Shown here: in pieces, positions 24,930 to 37,160 of the stretch
How positions within the stretch are numbered: position 1 is the stretch's first letter
How the letters are laid out: the number at the start of each line of letters is the position of its first letter
Source: Chamaelirium japonicum
Taxonomy: Eukaryota > Streptophyta > Magnoliopsida > Liliales > Melanthiaceae
Direction of reading: 5' to 3'
Assembly (NCBI GenBank): GCA_947650365.1
Contig: OX393557.1
Location: 48,994,418 to 49,058,417, forward strand
Length of the DNA stretch: 64,000 nucleotides
The notes under the pieces: model-generated
The model's input: only the letters and a program-made list of their open reading frames with translations
Told to the model about the DNA's origin: nothing
Databases searched by the model: none
Position numbers and translations under genes: made by a program

Positions 24930-25030
24930 TTCATTCTTACCTGCTTAAATGCCTGAAGTGCTTAAATGCCTGAAGTGCATTTAAGCAGGTAAGACTCTCA
25001 GGCACTTCAGGCATTTCGTTTCTTGATAAT
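24930..25030. repeat. Hairpin of TTAAATGCCTGAAGTGC units
   Basis: ACCTGCTTAAATGCCTGAAG is followed after about 30 bases by its reverse complement, then by a stretch whose inverted copy starts at about 25947 (ATCAAGAAACGAAATGCCTG). The two inverted copies enclose about 0.9 kb. Confidence 0.7.
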
Positions 25031-25946
25031 TTGTTGTTTGTTAAAGATCTTCATTCTTAATAAATTTTTTTTGTTATAATTTGCTATGGGGTGAAGACTC
25101 TCACTTGGATTTCTATGCACAGAGAATGTCAAACATGTCCTATGAACCCAGATATTAATCAATATGCCTCTAAATATGCTCTGCTAAGGCACCATGATGT
25201 TAGACCCCAACTCTCCATTGCAAACAAAATTTAAAAATTAAAAATGAGAGTGAAAGGTTTGAGTTGATTTCCCTTTAATTGGTACTGGAATTTGAGGGTT
25301 GCTGTGTGCTGACAATTTGAGGGTTAGATTCCTGAAATAACGTTGTGTGCATTTTCTTGAAAATCTTTTTTAGGTAAAATAAATAACGACTTTTTCTAGA
25401 TAAATAGATTTTGTCAACCTCACTCCACCCCCACCCCCTACCCAAAAAAAGAAAGAAAAAGAAGTGGACTATAGTGATTCCACCCCTGATATGATGAGGT
25501 AAGCAAGTTGATGAAATAACAAAAAAAAAAATCTGAAGTCATGCAGAGTTATTTGGAACTAGATTTTGGATGCAAATGTTGTCTAACGTCCATTCTTTAG
25601 CAAAAACAATGACACTTTCAATTGCCGACTCAGAAGTCCGGAAAGATCAAGGATTTATAAAATTCTTAATCTATGGACTATAGGTCATTTTATTCTGGTT
25701 AAACTGATGACAATGTTGGCCTTGTTTTTACACAATGTGAAAATTTTGTGGTGGATATCATTTATATGGTATTAAGGTGAATTTAATGTCTTGTGAGTCG
25801 TTGAAAATTTGTTTCGAGAATTATGTAGCCTTAAAAAAATAATTGATAGTGTCAATGATCTAAACCGATGTCCCAGGTTGCTATAGGACACACCGGGACA
25901 TACCAATGTCAGTTAGGAACATCTCGATACTGATCGGCATCAATTA

Positions 25947-26055
25947 TCAAGAAACGAAATGCCTGAGAGTCTTACCTGCTTAAATGCCTGAAGTGCTGAA
26001 ATGCTTAAATGCTGAAATGCTTAAATGCTTAAATGCTGAAATGCCTGAAGTGCTG
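25947..26055. repeat. TGCTGAAATGC short-repeat array 1
   Basis: About eight overlapping units of TGCTGAAATGC or TGCTTAAATGC follow an inverted copy of the 24985-25030 segment, and GATGATGATGAATTCC repeats come next. Confidence 0.75.
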
Positions 26056-26859
26056 ATGATGATGATGAATTCCAGTTTGGATTGATGATGAATTCCATTT
26101 TGGTCTTTACACTTATCCGTCTATTTATTTGCTTCTTGTATAATCCTTTTATCTTCCCTGTCACTATCAGTTATTTCTTTTTTTCGATGCAATGTTTGGT
26201 CTAATATTCTCAACTCCCGCCAAGATTGTGGGGAACTGCTTTAGGACTGCTCTATATTTAAAATCTGCACTAGATTCTATTACCCTTTGATTTGAGATAT
26301 TATTGCATGCTGAAATTTAGGACCGCTACATATTTTCAATGAAACCTTGAAATTTAGGACCGCTACATATCTTATGTTCTGTGAATATAGTTGATGAAGT
26401 AATGCTCGATCTCAATCATAATACTTGGATGAATAATTGGTATGTCAATTGATGCATCTCCTATGATGGGATAGTCAGGGTGATCTGCATCCTACATCTT
26501 GTCATAGTTTACTCGGTAAATCTTGATCAATGGATCTCGACATTGTTCACCTTTGCATCAGCCATTGACTCTTGGGATGGCAGTCCATGTGTTTTCTGGA
26601 TCTCTATTTGCAGTCCATGTGTTTTCTGGATGTAAAGAGGAGTTGAGACTCCTTAATCCACGTGGAAGGGGCTCAATTTCTCCTTATTTTCTTTACCAAT
26701 TTTGCAACTACTAGCTGATGACATTTTACTAATGGTTTAATCGGGACTTTCCAAATAACTTATTAAGTTCTAATTCTGATCCTACAACCAAGCACTATTA
26801 CAACTACTAATGACTCCAAAATTTAAGAAACTTGTAAAATACTTCCAAAATTTTTTAAC

Positions 26860-27180
26860 TGAAATGCTTAAATGCTTAAATGCTGAAATGCCTGAAGTGC
26901 TGAAATGCTTAAATGCTGAAATGCTGAAGTGCTGAAATGCCTGACTAAATACTGAAATTCAGTCACATCATTTTCAGCATCGATATTCAGTGACAGCATT
27001 TCAGCACCAGTATCCAAGTTAAAATGCTGAAATGCTAAAATGCTGAAAAATGCTGTGATTAAATACATAAAGTGCTTGCAATTCTAAAGTGCTAAAATGC
27101 TAAAATGCTTACAATTCTAAAGTGCTAAAATGCTAAAATGCTTGCAATTCTAAAATGCTAAAGTGCTAAAGTGCTTACAA
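26860..27180. repeat. TGCTGAAATGC short-repeat array 2
   Basis: This is a longer array of the same roughly 11-base theme. It drifts into AAAGTGCTAAAATGCT and then TTACAATTCTAAAGTGC units. The shared core is ATGCT with A-rich spacers. Confidence 0.75.
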
Positions 27181-27288
27181 ATTCCTTTATGCGGCAAGGC
27201 ATAATCGGGCAACGCTCCCCGGTTCAAACTCCGCTGTGGCACTTATATGTCCCTCGTTCATGTAACAGGTAGCAGTTTTATTCTATAA

Positions 27289-28850
27289 ATGCTTCGTGGT
27301 AGGTGGCGTCGACATGGGAGGGTGGGGGAAGTGGGGGGAACTCGTATTGCAGATTCTCCTATATTGGATCCTCCGACACGAGATCCTCCTATATTGGATC
27401 CTCCGACATGGGATCCTCCTATATTGGATCCTCCGATACGAGATCTGCAGGACCATCCGAGTTTGGAAGACGCAGATACACAGGAGCCGTTTGATACCAA
27501 TGTTCTGTCCAATACATCTGTTACAGTATCCTCTAGTAGAGGTAAATTAAAGTTTTATCATTTTTAGACATTGTGTTATTTTTATATAATATTACAAATG
27601 ATCGTATATTAATTCTATTGTTATTTTTCATACAGGATCATCTACTTCTAGCCTAAAAAGACCAAGGGGCAATGCAAAGGGTATCCCTAGACCAACTAAT
27701 GAGGCAGACAGGCTTCCGATAAGAATTGTTGACGGAAGGCCTGTGGGTCCAAATAGGGATAAATTCATCACAAAGATTGGTGTGTGGGTGAAAGACCAAA
27801 ATAACTTTCCGTTTTGGCAGCGGAATTTTGACAATTTCCAGCATTCAAAATGGGTTGATATGGCGATGACTGCTAGGGTAAGTCAGAATTTACAGAATTG
27901 CACATATAGTTTACAATATATATTTATTGTTCTTTCTTAATATTATCAGGAGTATTTTGACATTGATTTGGCTGGGGATCTAGCTTCTATCTTGAAAGAC
28001 AATTGTAGGAAGACCTGGAATGATACCAGGTCGAAGTTGTATCGAGATTTCTACGAGTCATATCCACATCAAGATGCGATACTGCACATTCCTCGTGGTT
28101 TCGACACCGTTACTTGGACCAGGATTTGTGAGGACATTTTCTCGCAGCCATGGTGGAGGGTAAGTAATGAATTAAGTTGTATTGTAATGCAATGTTTACA
28201 TGTATTGACTATTATAATACGTAACATTCTATTTTTTTAGAAAACATGTGACAGAAATACAGAAAATCGCGTATATCAGCAGGTCACACATATATCTGAG
28301 GGGACGAGTTTCGCACAGAGGAGAGAGGACTTGGTATATATGTATTAATTTCAGAATTTGTGATAAATTTTAGTGTATTATAATTGAATAGTCTTTTTGT
28401 TATTTGCAGCGAACAGATTTGGGTCGGGACCCAAACCGGAAGGAGCTGTGGGATCGGACCCATGTTAAAGAAGACGGGACCTCCGCGAACTCGCACACCC
28501 AGCAGATCACAGTAAGTTTTTTTCGATAATAGCTATCGATGTCTTCAATTTATATTCTTGTTGTCTTCAAGTGTACAAAACATTATTTTTTAATCTCTCA
28601 TGCATTGCAGAGTCGGATGGATGAGCTGATTGAGCAATCTAGACAGAACTCTGGGACTGTAGACGAGGATGCAATATTTAAGGAAGTCCTTGGTCCAGAA
28701 AGTCGAGGACGCATACGGGGCCAGGGGATGGGAATTAGACGTCGGGATTACTTCAGCTTTGAGCATCCTTTGCAACAAGAGATGCAAGAGCAAATAGCCA
28801 CTCTCCATTCAGAACAAGAGCAGCTTCAATCAGAGCATAAGCAGCTTTAA
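27289..28850 (+). CDS. CACTA second gene, Ptta/En/Spm (PF03004-type) protein
   Basis: Six exons (27289-27541, 27636-27877, 27950-28159, 28241-28333, 28410-28511, 28611-28850) join in frame through GT/AG introns to 379 residues. The N-terminal part carries a proline-rich repeat DPPILDPPTRDPP. The middle (GVWVKDQNNFPFWQR, DDTRSKLYRDFYESYP-like) and end (KELWDRTHVKEDGTSAN) match the plant Ptta/En/Spm transposase domain, the TNPA-like protein that binds subterminal repeats. A coiled-coil of EHEQLxSE-type heptads follows. The final TAA (28848-28850) replaces a CAA of the heptad repeat. The same frame stays open for about 43 further codons to a TAA near 28970, so the protein is probably slightly shortened. 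An upstream exon is possible, because an acceptor-like AACAG precedes the ATG. Confidence 0.75.
27355..27445. repeat. 30-bp in-frame minisatellite
   Basis: Three copies of a 30-base unit (TCCTATATTGGATCCTCCGA plus 10 more) within the second CACTA gene. They encode ten-residue repeats of the form DPPILDPPTR. Confidence 0.85.
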
Positions 28851-31310
28851 TCAGAGCACGAGCAGCTCCATTCAAAGTATGAGGAACTCAAGTCAGAGCA
28901 CGAGAAGTTCATCTCAAAGTATGAGCGCTTGGTAGATGAGAACCTGCAGTTGAATGAAGCCATTAATTAATGGATTACGTGCAAACTTTCAGGCGCTTAG
29001 CCAGATGTTACATCGGGTACGTTTAGTGGAATGTAAATGTTAAAATTCTTTGTAATATTTTATAAAAATTAAACTTTTATAATTTGATCCTGTAGGATAC
29101 ATTTGCATCCATGTCTTCACAAATGTCAAACTCTCAGCTTCCATACCAACAACCGACCTTCACACAGATGCTACATAGTGGTTTTTGGCCTCCAACACCA
29201 CGTGCTCCACATCCTACCCATCCAGACATCTTTAAACCCCCACGACATGAATGATTTAGGTAATAAATTTTACCTCAATTCTCTCTGTTTATTTATGATA
29301 GTAGAGTGCTTTGCCCTATCCCGCACTGCGTTTAATCAGTTCTATTTTACAATGCATGGAATATTACTTAAGTAATATGGACATATATATAACATGTTAG
29401 GGCAGTTCGGGTTATTTACAACCCTGCCATCCTCAAAATCACGGGAGACAACTTACGAAGACAAGTTGTCAATCCGATCTGATTATATGTGTCAAATACA
29501 TCTTCATAACTCCTCAAATCGAATGGAGAAAAAAAATAAAAAATCATTCAAAACTGAAATGCTATAAGTTTCTGACAGTTACTGGATCTCTACTAACAGC
29601 TGTTAGAGTTTGGGAAATGCTATCAGTGATTTTTAGAGAACAATGCTGAAAATCACTGATATATTTTATTTTAGGAAACATTGGATTTCATTTTTAGAGA
29701 ACAATGGATTTTCAACATTGTTACTGGATTTTTCAGAGCATTTCCTAAAAAGGGAAATGCTATCAGTTTCCCAGCATTGTTTTTGTTGGGAAATGTTATC
29801 CGGTTACACACACACATTTTTAACAGTGAGCTGTGAGCATGCTTTTATTATGTCACTACTGCCACTGTGCAGCTTTCTGCAAAGCCATCCTTAAAGCAGA
29901 AGATGCAGCCTTTCTACACTTCTGTATGTTTCCCTGCTCTTTCTTCAATCCTCGCACCTGAGCATAAATTTGAATTTGGAAGCAGTTAAAACAACAGAGG
30001 TAATAATGTTGTGTAATAAGCATTAAAAAGGGGTACCAGCTTGTCAGGAGTAGTAATCGAAGTAGATGTTTATTCAATAGTTCAAACTAAGTTCTGTGTA
30101 ATATAACGTAAAAAGATCTGATTAAAACTGTACTTTCACCATGTTGTATCAGGTCATGTAGTGAAAACATAAATACATTAAGAAATTAAGGAAGTTTAAA
30201 GCCGAATATTTTGAGTATTCTGGGTAGAAAAACCAATAAAATTTCTGTAACGTTGTGAGAACCATCAATCATGTGAGAAAGCAAGTGCAGTCTCTAGAGT
30301 GACATTGTGTTTAAGTTTCTCCCATGGTGATGAAACAAACACAGCTCCTACCATATTGAGACCCTTTGTAAATGACACCTGTTTTGTGCATGATGTGGAT
30401 GGAGTTTACATTTTCTAAACACACACATTTGTTGGGAAATGCATTTTGAACAGTGATGCATGCTTTTATTATGTCACTACCGCCACTGTTGGTTCTGTTG
30501 ATCATCATCACTTGTACTGATCATTTTGTCCTGGCCACCACCTCCATCACCATCTTCTATGCATGTTCTTCTGATTTTTTTTTCCAACTATCAGCTGTTT
30601 CTGAAAACAGTTTCTGAAATGCACAGTTTCAGTTCAGCATTGTTTTTTTTTCTGAAAACAGGCTGACACAAGCCAGTACCAACTCCAGTTTCTGAAATGC
30701 TATGGATGTTGATAAAGATCCGAAATGCTGTGGATTGAGCGGCAACTGCAGGAAGAGGAGATGCAGAAGAAGCTTACTGAAGAGCGAGAAGTTTACTGAA
30801 GATGGAATTTATGTTTCATTTCCATTGGCTTGTGTAATGAACACTAGTGTTTTTAAAATTTTGAATTGTGACACATTATAGATTTATGTTTCCTGCCGTA
30901 CATTATGAGATTTATGTTTCCTGTAGTATCAATTGCTCATTTGCACGTCTAAATTTGTATTGTTTTAGATTGTGGTTTGTTGTACAATGCTTTAGATTCA
31001 TTGATCAAGATTGTGGTTTATTGTTTTAGATTGTGGCCACTAGTGGGAATTTTAGATTGTGTACAAGGAATGTTTCCTGTAGTATTCATTGTACAATGCT
31101 TTAGATTGTGGTTTATTGTTTTAGATTGTGGCCACTAGTGGGAATTTTTCAGTATTTTCAGTACTGTTACTGCATTTCGGTACTATTACTGCATAAACAA
31201 AGGTACTGCAGTTAACTGCAGGAAGAGGAGAGCATTGGTAACAGCCTAGGCATTTTCAGCATTGTTACCGCATAAGCAGCATTTTCAGCATTGTTACCGC
31301 ATACTGCAGT
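28851..31310. other. CACTA 3' spacer
   Basis: Mostly AT-rich, with recurrent fragments such as GTTTCTGAAATGC, TTTTAGATTGTGGCCACTAGTGGGAATTTT (two copies, near 31024 and 31123) and TTTTCAGCATTGTTACCGCATA (two copies near 31252). A short open phrase ERQLQEEEMQKKLTEERE at about 30740-30800 resembles a coiled-coil tail and could be a 3' exon, but I cannot connect it to a gene. Confidence 0.45.
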
Positions 31311-31790
31311 ATGGCCATTAAAAACAGATCAAATCCCGGCCATTCCCGGGGGCTTTAAAGCAGCCCGGCCATTCCCGGTGACCAAATCCAGCCGGCAGCC
31401 TGGCCATTTAAAACAGACCAAATCCGGCCGGCAGCCTGGCCATTTAAAACAGACCATATCCGGCCGGCAGCTTGACCATTTCCGGCGGCTTTAAATCTGA
31501 TTATTGCTGAGCAATTCCGGGGGCCATAATAGCCGATTAAGGTTAACATTCCCGGCGGCTTGTTTAGCCGTTTACTGCTGAGCAAATCCAGGGGCCATCT
31601 TAGCCGTTTAAAGTCACCATTTCCGGCGGCTATGGCATTTGCGACGGGACTTTATGCGGCCTTCACTTCCGGCGGCTAAGCCCCCGTATAAACGTTTAAA
31701 CGGCCATATCTAGCTGCCGCAAACAAGGCCTTTTGTTTGCGGCCATATCTAGCTAAGCCCCCGTATAAACGTTTAAACGGCCATATCTAT
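31311..31790. repeat. CACTA right subterminal-type repeats and 78-bp duplication
   Basis: Repeated GGCCATTTAAAACAGACCA, CCGGCCGGCAGCC and TTCCGGCGGCT motifs mirror the GC-rich left subterminal region. From 31676 a 78-base segment (TAAGCCCCCGTATAAACG and onward) is directly duplicated. Between the two copies lies the palindrome GCCGCAAACAA/TTGTTTGCGGC. The array stops without a CACTA terminus. Confidence 0.65.
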
Positions 31791-31988
31791 CATGTTCGCT
31801 CGGTTAAGCTAGCGGCTAAGCGAGGCCCTTGGAGTGCTTTTATTCGTTTCACTCACTCAAACGGTCGAAGGGAGGGGGCTAAGCGATCCCCTTGGAGCAT
31901 ATCCAAGGGCCTCCCATGAGAATTCGCCCACTTAAGGAAGCCATTTTCGCCACTTCAGCCAAACATGCGAGCATGCTATTTTCCCGAG

Positions 31989-32335
31989 AAGTGCTATATA
32001 GCCAACTCGTTTTGCCAACTTTTGTTGCCGACTCAAAGTGATGTGGAGTGCTGGCACTACTACTAAGGGACGGAACCAGGATTTTATATTGGGAGGGGCC
32101 AAAGCATAACAACTTCATATGAGGGGGGCCAAAGCATGAATAAAGAAAATTTTATATACTAAAATTCAAATCTTTTACTATATAATTTTTTAAGAATATA
32201 GTTGAGGGAGGGCCTTGGCCCCCCTTGGTCCATACATAGTTCCGTCCCTAGCTGGCAGGCCCTCATCGCTGGGAACAGTTTTGTGGGGGCCATGGAATGA
32301 GCCCTAGACGGATGCCACGTAAAGTTGGCTACCTA
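31989..32335. mobile_element. hAT-like MITE related to 1681-1870, interrupted
   Basis: GTGCTATATAGCCAACTCG at the left and GTTGGCTACCTAGCATG at the right match the arms of the element at 1681-1870, as do the interior phrases TTTGCCAACTTTTGTTGCC and GGGCCATGG. Its right arm is shorter than in the 1681 copy, and another MITE sits inside it. Confidence 0.7.
32057..32250. mobile_element. MITE nested in a MITE (TTGGCCCCCC family)
   Basis: The inverted ends are TAAGGGACGGAACC and, reversed, TAGGGACGGAACTA. GCTGGCA flanks both sides (32050-32056 and 32251-32257), a 7-base duplication (8 with one mismatch). The interior has GGAGGGGCCAAAGC and GGGCCTTGGCCCCCC, typical of hAT-derived MITEs. Confidence 0.75.
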
Positions 32336-33130
32336 GCATGTGATTAATAGCTTTGATGCTGGTCTCTTCCCGGTGCGAGGTCGAGCTAGCTTGGTTTCAT
32401 CAGTGGCTAGTTCTTCCTCCTTTGTTGCAGTTCTAGTTTCCCTTAGCATTCGCTCGATCAGGTGAGGTTTCAATGGTTACATGCCATGAAAATGGGCGGT
32501 CTCGATTTCCTTAACTAACAACTCCGGCTGATTCTACGACAACACATGGTGATTTTGATATGCGGGATCTGCCGAGCGAGTGGTGGAAGCCTCGCTCAAA
32601 CAGGCAAGCAAAATTCTGTTCGCTCAGTTTAATTAGCTAGCGGCTAAGCGAGGCTCTTGGAATGTGTTTTTATCGTTTCACATACTCACTCGAACGGGAG
32701 ACATGAAGGGATAAGCGAGCCCCTTGGAGCATTTCCAAGTGCCTCCCTAAGGATTCGCCCACTTAAGGGAGCCACTTTCGCCACATCAGCCAAACATAGG
32801 AGTGGATTTTTTTTTCGATTACAACTGCCTCCCTCCCCACTCCTTATATGAAAATTATCGGTATTTCACATATTAATTATTGGGAGTCGGAATTGCCTCT
32901 AATTAGTGGTTCTGGTTGCTTCTGATGCGTCACATGGGTGATGTTGACATGTGGGACCAAACTGAGTGAAAGATGGAGCCTCGCTCGGTTGAGAGAGCCA
33001 AAATCAGTTCATTGGGTAGAGAGAGCGGCGAAGCGAGTTTGTTGGGCTTCGTTTATGCCGCTTCACTCGCTCAAAAGGGCGAACATGGGGGGATAAGGGC
33101 GCCCTTTCGAGATGCTCTGAGAAAGACTTC

Positions 33131-33545
33131 CCGATGCGTTCGAAAACAGAGTGATGTGATGACATTCATTGGACATTGATATTCTTATGTAGATTATGAT
33201 TTAAAGAGGATTGCGGGGAAGCCATAATGTTCATGTCTTGTGCTAGTATTGTATGAACTAAATGTGACACTAGTTAGCGATGGATATTGATCTTAAACTA
33301 AATACCACCCATTTTTTAATGGGTTGTATATTATTTCAGTCATAATTTATGAGCTAATACTAATGTTTTAAGCTAATTTTGTCCATATATATACGGATGA
33401 AAAATCAAATTCAGATTCCATGTTAGTTTAAAGAAACTGATCGTGCAATATTTTCTGTTAGATTCACAATATTTTTCAAAGGAGTCACGAAAAGTAGTTT
33501 TACAATCATCTTTCAACAAAATTAGAAAAAGAAAAATATTACCAA
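33131..33545. other. 3' flank of the receptor kinase gene
   Basis: AT-rich sequence without a recognised gene. It lies immediately downstream of the kinase stop codon and probably contains its 3' untranslated region and polyadenylation signal. Confidence 0.5.
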
Positions 33546-36500
33546 CTATCGACCTTCAAACGTTGTAATTGTCAAGTCGTTCATCGTATTCGTGGATGAT
33601 TCTTGCTTGCTTGAAGTAGACTCTAGTTCAAACTGAACTCTTTTTGCCATAAAGCCGGGTTGTTTAGGATCCGGCAACTCCACGTTATCACTGCCCAACA
33701 TCAAAAGGACAGACGACATAAGCGGCCTATCTTCTGCACGTTCTTGCACGCACAAGAGACCGATTTTTACACATTTCAAGACTTCTTTCAAGGGAAGTGA
33801 GTGCCCCATTGATTCATCGATTAGTTGCAAGCTATTGCCTTCATTCCATAAATTCCATGCCTGAACCAAAAGGAATTTGAGTTCACGATCGAGTAAATAT
33901 ATACGATGAATCATTAGTATAGAATAAACTTACATATCCTAGAAGGTTCATGTCTGACGACAAAACAAACACGCCTCTATTCCTTCTGCCACTAATGATT
34001 TCAAGAATCAAGACTCCAAAACTAAACACATCGGATTTCATGGAGAAAACCCCGTCCATCGCATACTCAGGAGCCATATATCCACTATATCCAAGCATTA
34101 AGATGTTAATCACAAAAGAAATTTGTGTCGATATACCACGAATGTGTATGTAGGTTTAATAGTACTTACTACGTGCCAACGACTTTCCTCGTATTCGCTT
34201 CAGACTCATCCCCTCCGAAAATTCTCGCCATGCCAAAGTCCGAGATTTTGGGGTTCATTTCCTTATCAAGAAGAATGTTGCTAGCTTTGAGATCTCTATG
34301 AATTATTCTAAATCTTGAGTCCTGGTGAAGGTACAAAAGTCCTCGGGCAATTCCAACAATAATGCGGAACCGTGTTGCCCAATCTAGTAATCCAGCTCTT
34401 TCTTTATCTGAGAGAAGTACAAAGTGTTAGCTTGTCTTTGTCCAATTATTAGTGAAAAATATATTCTAAAAAAATATTAGTTAATATGAAATTAATGTTA
34501 CATAACAACTAAGAGGAAAGCATGACGAAGTAAAATCATTTTGAAAATCGAATAATTCTAGTGATAAAGAAAGTACATGATATTTAATTGATTAATAACC
34601 GATAATACCTATTGCAAGAAAACAAGCCTCCAATTGATATCACAATTGGTAACACACCTTTCATCCATGGCCTTCGTAACGGGTTCAAAACCTAGGCGTG
34701 GTATATATCCAAGCTATGGCAAATAGTTTTAGCTTATTTCCTCCTGCCTTAGTGGTGATCTTTCTCTCTTATCTTAGTGGTAAGCGTTCCCTTCTCCCAT
34801 GTGGCAACTTTCATGTGGGGTTAACTTATTTAATAGGGACCTTATCTCTTCGCTCTTGTAGAGAGATTCGATCCTAGGTATATGAGTATATCTAGTGTCA
34901 GTGCACTAACAGGTGATGTACTGACCATTATGGTCCTTCCAAAAAAAAAGATCACAAATAAAATTGTAATACCTAAATTAAGCAAATAGTTTCATCTTTT
35001 TGATGATGTAGGTAAAAAGAGTTTTAGCCAAGATATAGTCCCCAAAGAAAATTGCGGATGGGTCTCATTATGATGGTCACACCTAGTTTTTTAAATTTAT
35101 GAAACATTCTACATGATGAATTTTCTTTCTCAAAACCTCCCTCACGCGGGATATGCATAGCAAGACACTATTGGAGGAGGCAGGGAGCATGCCAAGTTTG
35201 ATACCATATATGTGATGAATCATGTGCTCCCTCAAAACCTGTCATGAGGGGGAGGAGGCAATGAGTGTATGATGACACATAACTCCCACCCCTAGACAAT
35301 GTGAGACTAACCACTCAACATCCGCCCACATGTAGAGCACGTTAACGGAGGCCTACCCGCACGCGGAGAGGTGTTTCAGCGGGGAGAAAGAGGGGGTGCA
35401 ACGGGGCCACTTGAGAGAAACGGAATAGGGACTAGTTCTGATACCAACTCATGAATCTCGTGTCCCTCTCAAAACTAGTCATGAGTGGGAGGGGGGCAAT
35501 GGGTATATGAAGACATAGGACTCCCACTCCCTAGACGAAGTGGGGCTAACTGGTCCTTGTTGAAGCACGCTCTGGGTGTGCGCGGTTGTTGAGCGGTTAG
35601 TCCTACATCGACTAGGGGTGGGCGTTTTGTGTCTTTATATACATGTTTCCCCCTCCTCCTCATGACCAGTTTTAAAAGGGCATAAGGATTTTTAATTGTA
35701 ATATATTTGTAAAGGTTGACACAATACCTAGAGCATATATTTTTAAAATTCCATCTATTTTAAGCTTCTTTTGTTGAACTAGCCTAAAGATGTCCCTACC
35801 TTCACTAACAATCGGGCTTCTACTTTTTATTTGTTTTGAGATTAATGGAATAAAATAGGATAAAAGGCAAAAAAAATCGTAATATTCTTCCATTATAGAT
35901 TGCATGTTTTTTTATTATTTGTACAGAGAACTTTTTTAAAGCACCTCCAAAAGCTTATTATTTTTTAATCATAGTTACTTCATGAATTATTTCCTTCACC
36001 AATTACAATATTTATTAAGTAGTCAAATAAAAGTCTATAAACTTTGGTTGAAAACATTATCCAAAATAAAGTAGGAACCCCACTTGTGCTTAGGGGTGGC
36101 AATCCTTGACCCGACCCGCCAATCTGACCCGAACCGGACCCGAAGTTTGCGGGTTTGGGTTTGGCCTAAACGGGTTCGGGTCATAAACAGGTCGACCCGA
36201 TTGACCCGTTTAATTAATGGGTCGAGTTTGGGTTTGTACTTATAACCCGATTGATCCGACTTGACCCGTTTACCAAATGGGTCGAGTCAACCCGACCCGA
36301 TCCAACTTGAGCCAACCCGACCCGACCTATTTAGTAAACGGGTTAAACGGGTTGGGTAGGGTCAATCCGTTTATTAGGCGGGTCGGGTTTGGGTTTAAGT
36401 TTTTGACCCGTTTATTAAACGGGTCGGGTTCGGGTTGGATGTTTTGCCCTTATACCTATGTCTCAACCCGACCCGACCCGACCCATTGCCACCCCTACTT

Positions 36501-37107
36501 GTGCTACAAGTGAGGGTTCATCAAAAACCCCAACCAGTTAAAATTACTATTTTGCCCCAACAGGGTATGAACTAGTATCATCAATCCACTATGCTACACC
36601 ATGGTTTTCAGTTTCAAAAATTATACTTTTTCCTGACATGAGTACAACTAGAGGGTGGAGAATGGAAGCAAATAAGTTCATCATGATTTCTACATTCAAG
36701 ATTAACCATAAGACTTGAGGGTGCTAGCTAGCTCAGCAGATAAAGTCTCTCGGTGGTTTCATGAATAAATAACGAGGTTTTTACCGAAATGGCCACCAAC
36801 TCTTAACTATTGTTGAGAATGGGCCAGGTTGCTTTTGGCTTTACCAAAATGACCATTGAAACTCTTTGGGACCAAACTACCCTTTTACTGACTGTGATTT
36901 TTCGGGTTTGACGGCGACGGCAGCGCGGCAGCAGGGGTTGGGCGCCGGCTCGGTTGTGGACCGCCGGAGCTAGGGAAGGTCGGCTCGGGCTTGGGCTTGA
37001 CTGCCACCGTGAGAGGAGGTGGAGGAGGTTGGCGGGCCGGTGTCGGATGGTCGCCGGAGCTTGAGGAGGAGGGCTGCTGGAACGTGGGTTGCACCCCTTC
37101 TCTCTTC

Positions 37108-37160
<53 letters not shown>

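Larger units (their letters stand above)
24332..27288. other. CACTA inter-genic spacer
   Basis: AT-rich DNA without a convincing gene. It holds two clusters of TGCTGAAATGC/TGCTTAAATGC short repeats, a pair of inverted 45-base segments (about 24985-25030 and 25947-25990), and a tRNA-like patch at about 27192-27235 (GGTTCAAACTCCG). The open frames of 63-66 codons in it are not supported. Confidence 0.55.
18116..31790 (+). mobile_element. CACTA (En/Spm) transposon, right terminus not found
   Basis: The left end reads CACTACAACAGATCTGATC, a canonical CACTA terminus. The insertion point is fixed by the empty site in duplication copy A (CGA at 12592-12594). The element holds two genes in the usual order: a TNP2-like transposase (20827-24331) and a PF03004-type gene (27289-28850). 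Between and beyond them are non-coding spacers rich in short repeats. GC-rich subterminal-type repeats run from 31311 to about 31790, but no TAGTG terminus and no right target flank (expected CGATGGGTATATATTG) appear anywhere later in the window. The right end is therefore deleted or rearranged; the end coordinate is where CACTA-like repeats stop. Confidence 0.85.
31791..33130. repeat. Three copies of a roughly 190-bp TTCGCTC repeat
   Basis: Copies lie at about 31790-31975, 32615-32805 and, more diverged, 32990-33125. Shared phrases are GTTCGCTC, AGCTAGCGGCTAAGCGAGGC, TTTCACTCACTC, the small hairpin CTTGGAGCATNTCCAAG, and ATTCGCCCACTTAAGG. There is no coding capacity, and the family is unknown to me. 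Confidence 0.6.

Noticed and set aside
27192-27245. tRNA-like patch with GGTTCAAACTCCG
   Set aside because: A B-box-like phrase alone; no cloverleaf or A box at the right distance could be drawn. Probably a decayed tRNA or organelle-derived scrap.
34640-34955. Possible SINE (GGTTCAAAACCTAGG and a short A tail)
   Set aside because: No target duplication and no clear A box, so not supported as a feature.
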